Positions 1 through 7,167 are shown, counted from the stretch's first letter. The stretch is 10,288 nucleotides of DNA from CAVDRM01 sp963626285 (GCA_963626285.1 CAVFWQ010000076.1:1-10288), one strand, 5' to 3'. Notes: generated by a model not told the origin, from the letters alone. Numbers and translations: made by a program.

Positions 1-372
1 ACCCTTGTACTGACCAAGAGTCACATCGGGCTTTACATAGACCTTAACGGAGAATTTCAAATCCTGGCCCGCAGCCATCTGATCCATCTTGTCGATCTCA
101 GGACGGTCAACAGGCTCTAAATCATTTTCCTTGACAGCCGCCGCATAATGATCCGGGAAAACGATATCAAAAGCGTCTTCATAAAATACGGACTCGCCGT
201 ACATTTTTTCAATCAGTTTGCGGGGCGCATGACCCTTGCGGAAGCCGGGCACCTGAATTTTTCCGCGCAGTTTCAAATACGCCTTTTCCAGCGCCGCGTC
301 GAAATCGGCAGCGGGAATCTCAAAATTGACCTTGACTTGATTTCCGGAAATTTTCTCGACCGTGTAGCCCAT
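1..372 (-). CDS. tig: Trigger factor, N-terminal part (cut by window edge)
   Basis: Trigger factor is the ribosome-bound chaperone and prolyl isomerase that meets nascent chains at the exit tunnel. Only the first 124 codons are inside the window; the family is usually about 430 residues, so the isomerase and C-terminal chaperone domains lie beyond the left edge. The visible part matches the ribosome-binding domain: it starts MGYTVEKISG and carries the signature GFRKGHAPR at residues 43-51, the loop that docks on ribosomal protein uL23. The ATG at 370-372 is chosen because TGGGAGG (384-390) lies upstream at a somewhat long spacing of 11 bases, and because the family begins this way. It has its own promoter and leader hairpin and points away from the cell-wall gene to its right, whose terminator lies between them. 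Confidence 0.95.
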   Translation of the reverse strand, partial: MGYTVEKISGNQVKVNFEIPAADFDAALEKAYLKLRGKIQVPGFRKGHAPRKLIEKMYGESVFYEDAFDIVFPDHYAAAVKENDLEPVDRPEIDKMDQMAAGQDLKFSVKVYVKPDVTLGQYKG

Positions 373-410
373 GATGTGGACAACCTCCCAATCACTGTTC
401 CGTTTGGTTT

Positions 411-430
411 GTGTCCTTGGCTTAGGACAC
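411..430 (-). promoter_or_regulatory. Perfect 7-bp hairpin at the predicted 5' end of the tig mRNA
   Basis: Read on the minus strand, GTGTCCT and AGGACAC form a perfect 7-bp stem around a 6-base loop. The stem begins within one or two bases of the start site predicted from the tig promoter and is not followed by a T run, so it is not a terminator. It could be a 5' stabilising stem or a DNA operator just downstream of the promoter. The function is inferred from position only. Confidence 0.4.
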
Positions 431-438
431 CATTTTGT

Positions 439-467
439 ATAATAACACGACAGAAGGCCATTTGCAA
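439..467 (-). promoter_or_regulatory. Probable sigma-A promoter of tig
   Basis: On the minus strand a -35 box TTGCAA (462-467) and a -10 box TATTAT (439-444, one mismatch to TATAAT) are separated by exactly 17 bases. Transcription would start near 432, about 60 bases before the tig start codon. The -10 is good and the -35 is moderate. Confidence 0.6.
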
Positions 468-499
468 GCATTTTTCGGCAGGTTATCAAAAAGTTTAAG

Positions 500-540
500 A
501 AAAAAAGTCCCTGCACAGTATATGAAAACCGTGCAGGGAC
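500..540 (-). terminator. Intrinsic terminator of the peptidoglycan-binding repeat gene
   Basis: GTCCCTGCAC (507-516) and GTGCAGGGAC (531-540) form a perfect 10-bp stem with a 14-base loop. On the minus strand the stem is followed directly by seven T residues (500-506). It sits 19 bases after the stop codon of the repeat protein and stops transcription before it reaches the tig promoter. Confidence 0.92.
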
Positions 541-559
541 ATCGATCTTGTTTTAGAAA

Positions 560-2326
560 TCAGCCTTCCGTACCGTTCAGGCCGAGTGCATGATAGAGCT
601 GAACGTAGGTCTTTGTGCCGACGACGCCGTCCACTGTCAGCTTATAGTCCTTCTGGAACTTACGGACTGCCGTGCGGGTCTTGCGCCCGAAGATGCCGTC
701 CGCCTGACCGTCATCCAGATAGCCCAAATCAATGAGCCATGTCTGAAGACGAGTGACCTCCGCGCCCTTGCTGCCAAACTGAAGCTTTTTGGTCACGCCG
801 CCGATGCTGGGATTTTCATCGTCATATTCAGGCGTCTGCTCGGTGGTATCAAGGCTGAAGGACATCAAAATGTCCCATGTTGCCGAGCCGATGACACCGT
901 CCTGCTCAAGGCCGTATTCCTTTTGCAGGGCAATGACCGCCTGCTTGGTTTTCGCTCCGAAGATTCCGTCCGCCGTACTGAGCAGGTATCCGCCAGCCTT
1001 TAAGCGCATCTGGGCGCTGGAGACATACTTGCCGTAGCTACCCAAGCGCAGAGTCGGGCGGGTATAGGTATCATACTCCGTATCTTTGCCTGCATCATCC
1101 TCCTGCTCCTGCTGGTCAATGGAGGTCGGCCAGAGATACCGGCGGGTGGTGGACGTCACAATGCCTGTGGCATCAATACCATTCGCGTTCTGGAATTTCT
1201 TGACGGCCGCAACGGTGCTGGCATCATAATAGCCATCCGTGCAGGAGGACAGATAGTTAAGCTCTATCAGCTTCTGCTGTAGAATGTAAACATCATAACC
1301 GCGCATCGTGCGCTTGAGAGAGCGGGTGGGAATGGCGCCGTCCACAAAGATAGATGCCTGATATCCTTCCAGCGCCTCATAGCTCTTTTGTCCATACACG
1401 CCGTCAGCATTAAGGCCGGTGGAGGCTTGGAAGCTCTTCAGAGCGTTATAGGTCGCCGTATCAAATGTGCCGTTGATTTTTCCTGCATAGTAGTAGGTTT
1501 CCCTGAGGCGAAGCTGCATGGCCGTGACCTTTTCACCCGTCGCTCCCTTACGAAGCGTAGTAAAGCCGCCTTCGTCCTCGGAAGAACCAGACCAAAGCGC
1601 ACGGCGCGTGGCGGCGTTCAATGTACCGGTGACCGTCAAGCCGTTATCCGTCTGGAAGGTTTTCAGGGCATCCGCGGTATCGGAATCAAAATAGCCTGTT
1701 TCGTTCAAACTTAACTGCCGCTGAAGCAGCGCCACGTCATAGCCGCGCATACCGCGCTTGAGCGTCCGCTTCGGAACAGCGCCGTCCTTGAAAATGGAGG
1801 CGGTGCCGCCTTCCAGCGCCTGATAGCTCTTCAGGCCGTACACGCCGTCTGCGTTCAGTCCCGTAGACTCCTGAAAGCTCTTCAGTGCGCTATAGGTCGC
1901 CGTATCAAATTTTCCGTTTGCTTCGCCGGTATAATAAAAGTAATTCTGCAAAGCAAGCTGCATCGACAAAACAGCATCGCCGCTGTCGCCCTTGCGCAGA
2001 GAATCGAATTTTTCGGTTTCATCGTCCTTGCCGATGGCATCGGCAGAATCCAAAGCATTCCAGGTGTCTTTGCCGATTCTGCCGTCCGACTTAAGGCCGT
2101 TCTTTTTCTGGAACGCAACAACTGCCTTGTACATGCCGCTGCCGAATTTGCCGTCTACCGAGCCTGTATAATAGCCATAGCTCTGAAGGCATTCCTGCAT
2201 ATAGGTGACGTCATCACCCTCCATGCCCTGCTTCAAAAGACGGGTGTATTCCTCCGCCAGCGACGATGCACAGGCGAACACAAGGATGGCCGCGATCAGC
2301 AGCATTGCCACAATACGCTTCTTCAT
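560..2326 (-). CDS. Secreted protein with seven peptidoglycan-binding (PG_binding_1-type) repeats
   Basis: A 588-residue exported protein likely to bind cell-wall peptidoglycan. Residues 1-24 are a signal peptide: MKKR, a hydrophobic core, then a plausible signal peptidase I site SLA/EE. Cys19 lies in VFAC, a poor lipobox, so a lipoprotein is less likely. Seven repeats follow, near residues 29-92, 107-172, 188-246, 256-321, 336-400, 425-488 and 513-581. Each shows the family pattern: a G.V..LQ-like helix, a DG.FG/YD turn, an A...FQ helix, then GL..DG..G..T/S. No amidase, lytic transglycosylase, LysM, SLH or sortase motif is visible; acidic linkers join the later repeats. Repeat 3 is a few residues short. 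Repeats 2-3 and 4-5 look like a duplicated two-repeat module. The ATG at 2324-2326 has GGGAGG (2335-2340) eight bases upstream. The gene has its own promoter and terminator, so it is probably monocistronic. Substrate and role are inferred from the family. Confidence 0.92.
   Translation of the reverse strand: MKKRIVAMLLIAAILVFACASSLAEEYTRLLKQGMEGDDVTYMQECLQSYGYYTGSVDGKFGSGMYKAVVAFQKKNGLKSDGRIGKDTWNALDSADAIGKDDETEKFDSLRKGDSGDAVLSMQLALQNYFYYTGEANGKFDTATYSALKSFQESTGLNADGVYGLKSYQALEGGTASIFKDGAVPKRTLKRGMRGYDVALLQRQLSLNETGYFDSDTADALKTFQTDNGLTVTGTLNAATRRALWSGSSEDEGGFTTLRKGATGEKVTAMQLRLRETYYYAGKINGTFDTATYNALKSFQASTGLNADGVYGQKSYEALEGYQASIFVDGAIPTRSLKRTMRGYDVYILQQKLIELNYLSSCTDGYYDASTVAAVKKFQNANGIDATGIVTSTTRRYLWPTSIDQQEQEDDAGKDTEYDTYTRPTLRLGSYGKYVSSAQMRLKAGGYLLSTADGIFGAKTKQAVIALQKEYGLEQDGVIGSATWDILMSFSLDTTEQTPEYDDENPSIGGVTKKLQFGSKGAEVTRLQTWLIDLGYLDDGQADGIFGRKTRTAVRKFQKDYKLTVDGVVGTKTYVQLYHALGLNGTEG
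1127..2008 (-). repeat. Tandem duplication of a two-repeat module inside the peptidoglycan-binding gene
   Basis: Codons for residues 107-246 (1589-2008) and 256-400 (1127-1561) encode the same pair of repeats in the same order, including the unusual linker seen as ASIFKDGAVP in one copy and ASIFVDGAIP in the other, then LKRGMRGYDV against LKRTMRGYDV. At the DNA level a 20-base stretch is identical at 1447-1466 and 1891-1910, an offset of 444 bases (148 codons). The other repeats do not share this linker. Confidence 0.8.
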
Positions 2327-2370
2327 GTGTTATCCCTCCCGCGGACAGTGAAAGCATTGTCCGATTTACG

Positions 2371-2399
2371 CTTATATCATACCATGAATAGCAAGGCAA
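2371..2399 (-). promoter_or_regulatory. Probable promoter of the peptidoglycan-binding repeat gene
   Basis: On the minus strand TTGCCT (2394-2399) and TATAAG (2371-2376) are 17 bases apart, and a TGA directly before the -10 makes an extended -10 (TGn). Transcription would start near 2364, about 40 bases before the start codon. Confidence 0.55.
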
Positions 2400-2401
2400 T
2401 T

Positions 2402-2494
2402 TGTTAAGAAAATATTACAATATATTAAACTTATGTTAATAAATGTAAAATAAATGCTCCAATCACGGCGTTTTTTTCGCCAATTTTCTTAACA
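2402..2494. repeat. 12-bp perfect inverted repeat flanking the AT-rich intergenic segment
   Basis: TGTTAAGAAAAT (2402-2413) and ATTTTCTTAACA (2483-2494) are exact reverse complements separated by 69 bases. The right copy begins 12 bases beyond the radA stop codon and the left copy abuts the -35 box of the repeat-protein gene. No canonical terminator (GC stem plus T run) was found after radA; GGCG/CGCC around seven T/A bases at 2467-2481 is only a 4-bp stem. Confidence 0.45.
2434..2449 (-). promoter_or_regulatory. Candidate PhoP/WalR-type direct repeat upstream of the cell-wall gene
   Basis: On the minus strand TTTACA-N4-TTAACA; the complement reads TGTTAA-N4-TGTAAA. This resembles the direct repeats bound by the OmpR-family regulators PhoP (TTHACA repeats, spacing about 5) and WalR (TGTWAH-N5-TGTWAH) known from Bacillus. 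A third half-site TTAACA (2402-2407, minus strand) lies two bases upstream of the -35 box. The surrounding DNA is so AT-rich that a chance match is quite possible. The intergenic stretch 2327-2505 has no gene; the segment 2401-2460 has only about 10 G/C bases. Confidence 0.3.
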
Positions 2495-2505
2495 TGGCAA
2501 CCTTT

Positions 2506-3894
2506 TCATTCTGCGCTGCGCTTGAACATTCCAAGAACGACCATCGCCTGAGCAACAGTATCGACCGCGTGAATCGTCACATCCTTCGGCGCTTTGATAC
2601 GCCGTGCGCTGTCCTTAGGACATAAAATATGCGTAAATCCGAGGCGCTTTGATTCGGCGATCCGCCGTTCAAGCTGGGAAATCGCCCGCACCTCTCCCGC
2701 TAAGCCTACCTCGCCCATCATGGCGCAATCATTCGGCAGGATAATGTCTCTGGCGGACGAAGCGACTGCCATGCACACGGCCAAGTCCGCCGCCGGCTCA
2801 TTGAGGCTCATGCCGCCCGCTACGTTGATATAGACATCCTGATTATATAGGCGAACGCCTGCCCGCTTTTCCAACACGGCCAGAAGCAGCATCACACGGG
2901 AGGAATCCATGCCGTCCACCGTGCGGCGGGGCGCTGCATAGTAGGACTGGGCGACCAGCGCCTGAATATCCACCAGCATGGGACGGCTGCCCTCCATCCC
3001 GCAAAGCACGGCAGAACCGCTGGCATTTTTTGCCCGCTGGGAAAGCAGCGTTTCGGAGGCGTTTTCAACGGGCTGCATTCCCTCGCCTGTCATTTCGAAC
3101 ACGCCCAATTCATTGACCGAACCGAAGCGATTCTTGACGGCGCGGAGAAGCCGAAATTCATGCTGATGGTCGCCCTCAAAATAGAGAACGACGTCCACCA
3201 TATGCTCAAGGATGCGCGGGCCGGCGATGGCGCCTTCCTTTGTCACATGGCCGACCAGCATCATGGCGCAGCCGTTCGTCTTGGCATAGCGCATCAGCAG
3301 GGAAGCGCATTCGCGCACCTGACTGACCGAGCCGGGGGCACTGGCCAGCTCTGGCCTGTACATGGTCTGAATGGAGTCGATGACGACATAGTCCGGCTGA
3401 ATCGCATTCAGCTTTTCTTCAATGGCATCCATCGCGTTCTCCGCCAGCACCAGCATTTCATTTTCGTCCGCATGAAGGCGAAGGGCGCGGAGTTTGATCT
3501 GTCTGGCGCTTTCCTCGCCGGTCACATACAAAACGCGCTTGCCCATCCGTGACAGATTCGCGCAGACCTGCAAAAGCAGGGTGGATTTCCCGATGCCCGG
3601 CTCGCCGCCGACCAATAAAAGAGCGCCCTCCACCAAGCCGCCGCCCAGCACACGGTCTAATTCGCTGATACCGGTCTTTTGATAAATCTGTTCTCCTGCT
3701 TCGATTTGAGAAATCGGCAGTGCCTGACTGCCCGTCCCGCCGCGCTGCTTTTGCGGCTTTGCAGGAGCAGCGGCGGGCAGCGGTGTGCTCTCCTCCAAGG
3801 TGTTCCATGCACCGCATTCCGGGCATTTTCCGAGCCAGCGCGGCGTTTCATAGCCGCAGGCCGTGCAGGTGAACAGTGTTTTGACCTTCGCCAT
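2506..3894 (-). CDS. radA: DNA repair/recombination ATPase RadA (Sms)
   Basis: RadA is a RecA-like, DnaB-type ring ATPase that drives branch migration at recombination intermediates in the cytoplasm. The 462-residue length is normal for the family. An N-terminal C4 zinc finger has Cys10, Cys13, Cys24 and Cys27. The ATPase core has Walker A GGEPGIGKST at 96-105, a Walker B-like VVIDSIQT at 170-177 and the RadA-specific KNRFG motif at 254-258. The C-terminal part (about 300-455) is the Lon-protease-like domain, with the usual VYINVAGGMSLNEPAADLA stretch. The ATG at 3892-3894 has GGAGG (3905-3909) ten bases upstream. In many Firmicutes radA sits beside clpC and disA; neither is here. It is divergent from the phosphoesterase-ppk operon, separated by 168 bases. 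Confidence 0.97.
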   Translation of the reverse strand: MAKVKTLFTCTACGYETPRWLGKCPECGAWNTLEESTPLPAAAPAKPQKQRGGTGSQALPISQIEAGEQIYQKTGISELDRVLGGGLVEGALLLVGGEPGIGKSTLLLQVCANLSRMGKRVLYVTGEESARQIKLRALRLHADENEMLVLAENAMDAIEEKLNAIQPDYVVIDSIQTMYRPELASAPGSVSQVRECASLLMRYAKTNGCAMMLVGHVTKEGAIAGPRILEHMVDVVLYFEGDHQHEFRLLRAVKNRFGSVNELGVFEMTGEGMQPVENASETLLSQRAKNASGSAVLCGMEGSRPMLVDIQALVAQSYYAAPRRTVDGMDSSRVMLLLAVLEKRAGVRLYNQDVYINVAGGMSLNEPAADLAVCMAVASSARDIILPNDCAMMGEVGLAGEVRAISQLERRIAESKRLGFTHILCPKDSARRIKAPKDVTIHAVDTVAQAMVVLGMFKRSAE

Positions 3895-3928
3895 CGCTTC
3901 AGCGCCTCCGTCCTACATATCTGCTCCT

Positions 3929-3937
3929 ATCATAACA
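3929..3937 (-). promoter_or_regulatory. Possible extended -10 promoter of radA
   Basis: On the minus strand TGT-TATGAT forms an extended -10 (TGn plus a one-mismatch TATAAT) placed to give a leader of about 28 bases before the radA start codon. No convincing -35 box lies 16-18 bases upstream. An alternative is TTTACC/TTTAAG about 20 bases further upstream. Both are weak. Confidence 0.35.
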
Positions 3938-4002
3938 CAGAACGGCGCTTAAAATCCATACCAATCATTCGGTAAAAATATATTTCAACATCCGAATATG
4001 GA

Positions 4003-4031
4003 TTGAAAGACGAACGCTTTTCCGATATAAT
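4003..4031 (+). promoter_or_regulatory. Strong sigma-A promoter of the phosphoesterase-ppk operon
   Basis: TTGAAA (4003-4008) and a perfect TATAAT (4026-4031) are 17 bases apart. Transcription would start near 4038, about 25 bases before the ATG at 4063. The -35 overlaps the right arm of an imperfect palindrome: TTTCA/TGAAA and ATCC/GGAT arms between 3983 and 4008, with a 2-base bulge on the left side. A repressor could bind there; this is inference. Confidence 0.78.
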
Positions 4032-4062
4032 AGGCGCGTATCCTGTTATTGGGAGGGTAATT

Positions 4063-5142
4063 ATGCCCAAGGCTATGGATGATCCCCTGTTCGCAAAGGA
4101 GAAAACGCCCCGCGGACACGGCTTTATGGTCTGTCTTCTCATTTTTGCCTCGATTTGGGCGGTTTTGTTTCTGGTCAACCTTGTGCTGAATCGGCAGGTG
4201 CAGCTGATTTCGCAGCCCGTCACCCTTCCGTCTCTGCCGTCCGCCTTAGAGGGCTACAAGATTCTGCACATCAGCGACCTGCACGGCGTCCGCTTCGGCG
4301 CAGAGCAGACGGACTTACAGGCGGCCATCACAGGCATCAAATACAATGCAGTCTGCATTACGGGTGACTCGGTCGGCGCGGACGGCGATTTTACGCCGCT
4401 GATTGAGCTGATCGACCTGATTCCCGACGATATTCCCATCTTCCTGATTGCCGGCGATGAAGACCCTGCGCCGCTTCGGACATCGGCTGGAACCACAAAC
4501 AATGTCAAGGCGGAATTTATCTTGGCCGCAGAAAAGCACGGCGCGACCTATCTGGATGCGCCCGTGGAAGTTCCATGCGGCAAGGGAACGATTTGGATAT
4601 GCCCCGAATCCTTCTTTACACTTGATCTTCAGTCCATGTCCCGCGCCATTTCTTCTTACGAAGAGGAAATACGGACGCTGCCCGATTCGCAGGAAAAGGT
4701 CTTCGGGCTGAACATGGTCGAATACAGAAAGGATGTGCTGAATCGCATGGAGGAGGCGCAAAGGACGATGCTGTCCACGGACACCTGCGTTGTCCTGACC
4801 CATGCGCCGCTGACCGATGAGTCCGTCACCATGCTCCGCTCCTCGGAAAGCCGTGCTTCTTATGTGAAAGCCATTTCGCTGGTGCTGAGCGGGCATTACA
4901 ACAACGGCCAATGCAGGCTTCCGCTGATTGGCGCCGTGTATCTGCCGAAGGCGCTCGGCGCAGAAAAAAGCGGCTGGTTCCCGCTCGGCACAACACTGTC
5001 CGGCCTGCAAACCGTGCATGGCATTTCGCAATATATCAGTCCGGGTCTCGGCGCGGCAAAAATATATTCCTTTCTGCCCATGCGCTTTTTCAACGTGCCC
5101 TGCGTTACCCTGCTGACCCTGACTGCTAAAATGACAAAATAA
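4063..5142 (+). CDS. Membrane-anchored calcineurin-like metallophosphoesterase with altered active-site motifs
   Basis: A 359-residue protein of the calcineurin-like phosphoesterase superfamily, closest in layout to YkuE/YaeI-type enzymes. A single membrane helix spans about residues 21-42, followed by the catalytic domain. Motif I is normal: ISDLHG with Asp72 and His74. Motif II is TGDSVG with Asp101. Motif III, normally GNH[DE], reads GDED at 131-134. A single His247 follows in VLTHAPL. The last motif, normally GHTHGGQ, reads GHYNNGQ at 277-283, so the second His of GHxH is Asn. Several metal ligands and the usual catalytic His are therefore changed, and activity or metal choice may differ. 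The ATG at 4063 is chosen because GGGAGGG (4051-4057) precedes it. The in-frame TTG at 4003 is part of the -35 box and cannot be the start. The gene is first in an operon with ppk. Substrate unknown. Confidence 0.85.
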   Translation: MPKAMDDPLFAKEKTPRGHGFMVCLLIFASIWAVLFLVNLVLNRQVQLISQPVTLPSLPSALEGYKILHISDLHGVRFGAEQTDLQAAITGIKYNAVCITGDSVGADGDFTPLIELIDLIPDDIPIFLIAGDEDPAPLRTSAGTTNNVKAEFILAAEKHGATYLDAPVEVPCGKGTIWICPESFFTLDLQSMSRAISSYEEEIRTLPDSQEKVFGLNMVEYRKDVLNRMEEAQRTMLSTDTCVVLTHAPLTDESVTMLRSSESRASYVKAISLVLSGHYNNGQCRLPLIGAVYLPKALGAEKSGWFPLGTTLSGLQTVHGISQYISPGLGAAKIYSFLPMRFFNVPCVTLLTLTAKMTK

Positions 5143-5154
5143 AGGATGATATCC

Positions 5155-7167
5155 ATGAGCCAATTTCAAAACAGAGAGCTGAGCTGGATCAGCTTTAACG
5201 CCCGTGTATTAGAGGAAGCCTGCAATCAGGAAAATCCCCTGCTGGAACGCGGAAAATTCATCTCCATCTGCGAGAGCAATCTGGATGAGTTTTATATGGT
5301 GCGTGTCGGCGGCCTGGTGCGGGATTTAAAAACGAACTCCAAAAAAACAGACATTGCCGGATTGACCCCCGCCGAGCAGCTTGCGGAGATCAATCTGCGC
5401 GTCCGCGAGCTGGTGGAGCGGCAGTATCATATTTTGAATGCATATTTGAGCGACCTTGCGGATGCCGGCATTCATCTGCTGCCCATGCATGAGCTGAACC
5501 GCGAACAGCGCACATGGCTGTCCAATTATTTTGACCATAACATCGCGCCGCTTTTGACACCCCGAGCCATTGACATGAAGCGGCCGTTCCCGCTGCTGGC
5601 GGCCAAATGCCTGCATCTGGCACTTCTTTTGCCGCCCGCTGCCCGCGGAGAAATGATGCGCTTTGCGCTGCTCCCCCTTCCTCAGTCTATCGACAGGGTC
5701 ATTATGCTGCCGATGGGCAAGGGACGCGCACGGGGCGTTTTGCTTGAAAATGCGGTGTCCGCATTTGCGTATAAACTCTTTGGCGGCGACCAGCCCATTG
5801 TTTGTCAGCCCTTCCGCCTGACGCGAAATACCGACTTTTTATATGACGACAGCAATGCGGATACGCTGATTGTTGAAATGCGCAAAAATTTAAAGCAGCG
5901 CAAATGGGGGCAGGTCGTCCGTTTGCAGGTGCCCAAGCGCTTTGACAGCCGGCTGCTTACGCGTCTCAAACGGTATCTGGACATTACGGACAATGAAGTG
6001 TTTGCTGTTTCCGGTCCGTTAAATCCGAGCTTTTTCATGAAGCAGATCGCCTTCTTGGAGGGCTTTGATGACCTACGCTTCCCCACCTTTTCTCCGCGCA
6101 TCCCGCAGGCTGTCTCTGACGCGCCGGACATCTTTTCTGCCATCCGTCAGGGCGACATTTTCCTGCACCACCCTTACGACTCTTTTGCGCCTGTCATTCG
6201 CTTTGTCTCCGAAGCGGCTGATGACCCCAATGTTATGGCCATCAAACAGACGCTGTACCGCGTGAGCGGCAAAAGCCCCATTGTGGCCGCCCTGTCCCGC
6301 GCCGCCCGAAACGGCAAGCAGGTGACGGTGCTGATCGAGGTGCGCGCCCGCTTCGACGAGGAAAACAACATCAACTGGTGTCTGGCGCTGGAAAAAGCAG
6401 GCTGTCATGTCATCTACGGTGTTCCCAGCCTCAAGGCGCACAGCAAGATCACCTTAGTCATTCGGCGCGAGGAAAACGGCCTGAAACGTTATGTGCATTT
6501 GGGGACAGGCAACTATAACGACAGCACCGCCAAGCTGTACACCGATATGGGATTGTTTACCGCCGATGAAATCATCGGGCGGGACGCCGGCTCATTCTTT
6601 AATCAGCTGACCGGCTTTTCCGCCCTCTCCCCGCTTGAAAAGCTCTGTGCATCGCCGGAGGGCATCCGCAAAAAGCTGGATGAAATGATAGATAGGGAAA
6701 TTGAAAATGCCGAACGGGATGAACCCTGCGGCATCATGGCCAAAATGAACGGGCTGACGGACAAACAGATGATTAAGCACCTGTACCGTGCTGCGGACGC
6801 AGGCGTTCCCGTGACGCTGATTGTGCGCGGGCCGTGCTGTCTGAAGGTCAAAAAGCACGACAACATCGAGGTGCGTTCCATTGTCGGCCGTTTCCTTGAG
6901 CATGCGCGGGTGTATTGCTTTGAAAACAGCGGCGAGCCTGCCGTGTTTCTCTCCTCCGCCGACCTGATGACCAGAAACCTTGACAAGCGCGTTGAGCTGC
7001 TCTTCCCCATTGAAAATATGTCCATCCGCAACCGTGTCTATAACGAGCTGATTTTGGAAAAGCGCGACAACATGAAGGCTTGGATCATGGGCAAAGACGG
7101 GAGCTACGCACGGGCGGAGCGGACAGAGCCGCTCGTCAACGCACAGGAAACCGACATTCCGTATTGA
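5155..7167 (+). CDS. ppk: Polyphosphate kinase (PPK1 family)
   Basis: PPK1 reversibly transfers the terminal phosphate of ATP onto polyphosphate through a phosphohistidine. The 670 residues cover the whole family fold. The N-terminal domain starts with the signature NRELSWISFNARVLEEA. QTLYRV (365-370) and the RARFDEENNINW stretch (397-408) follow. His429 in LKAHSK is the expected autophosphorylated histidine, and HLGTGNYND lies at 448-456. His583 in the segment VRSIVGRFLEHARVY (573-587) is the second conserved histidine. The family's CCLRPG-like stretch reads CCLKVKKHDN (561-570). The ATG at 5155 is preferred because AAAGGA (5141-5146) lies 8 bases upstream; an in-frame ATG at 5146 overlaps this site and has no site of its own. 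The gap to the phosphoesterase stop is only 12 bases, so both are on one transcript. Its TGA stop lies inside the -35 box of the next promoter, and no terminator separates them. Confidence 0.97.
   Translation: MSQFQNRELSWISFNARVLEEACNQENPLLERGKFISICESNLDEFYMVRVGGLVRDLKTNSKKTDIAGLTPAEQLAEINLRVRELVERQYHILNAYLSDLADAGIHLLPMHELNREQRTWLSNYFDHNIAPLLTPRAIDMKRPFPLLAAKCLHLALLLPPAARGEMMRFALLPLPQSIDRVIMLPMGKGRARGVLLENAVSAFAYKLFGGDQPIVCQPFRLTRNTDFLYDDSNADTLIVEMRKNLKQRKWGQVVRLQVPKRFDSRLLTRLKRYLDITDNEVFAVSGPLNPSFFMKQIAFLEGFDDLRFPTFSPRIPQAVSDAPDIFSAIRQGDIFLHHPYDSFAPVIRFVSEAADDPNVMAIKQTLYRVSGKSPIVAALSRAARNGKQVTVLIEVRARFDEENNINWCLALEKAGCHVIYGVPSLKAHSKITLVIRREENGLKRYVHLGTGNYNDSTAKLYTDMGLFTADEIIGRDAGSFFNQLTGFSALSPLEKLCASPEGIRKKLDEMIDREIENAERDEPCGIMAKMNGLTDKQMIKHLYRAADAGVPVTLIVRGPCCLKVKKHDNIEVRSIVGRFLEHARVYCFENSGEPAVFLSSADLMTRNLDKRVELLFPIENMSIRNRVYNELILEKRDNMKAWIMGKDGSYARAERTEPLVNAQETDIPY

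Noticed and set aside
148..498. Plus-strand open frame over the tig start region
   Set aside because: It overlaps tig, its promoter and hairpin, and shows no family features.
2467..2481. GGCG/CGCC around a run of seven T/A as radA terminator
   Set aside because: The stem is only 4 bp and no T run follows it on either strand.
4003..4062. Longer phosphoesterase start at the in-frame TTG at 4003
   Set aside because: That TTG is the -35 hexamer TTGAAA of a strong promoter whose RNA starts near 4038, and GGGAGGG sits just before the ATG at 4063.
5146..5154. ppk start at the ATG at 5146
   Set aside because: It has no ribosome binding site and overlaps AAAGGA, which is well spaced for the ATG at 5155; the family N-terminus also fits the later start.
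4315..5169. Antisense open frame of 284 codons opposite the phosphoesterase
   Set aside because: The sense strand has the promoter, ribosome binding site and family motifs; the antisense product shows no recognisable motif.
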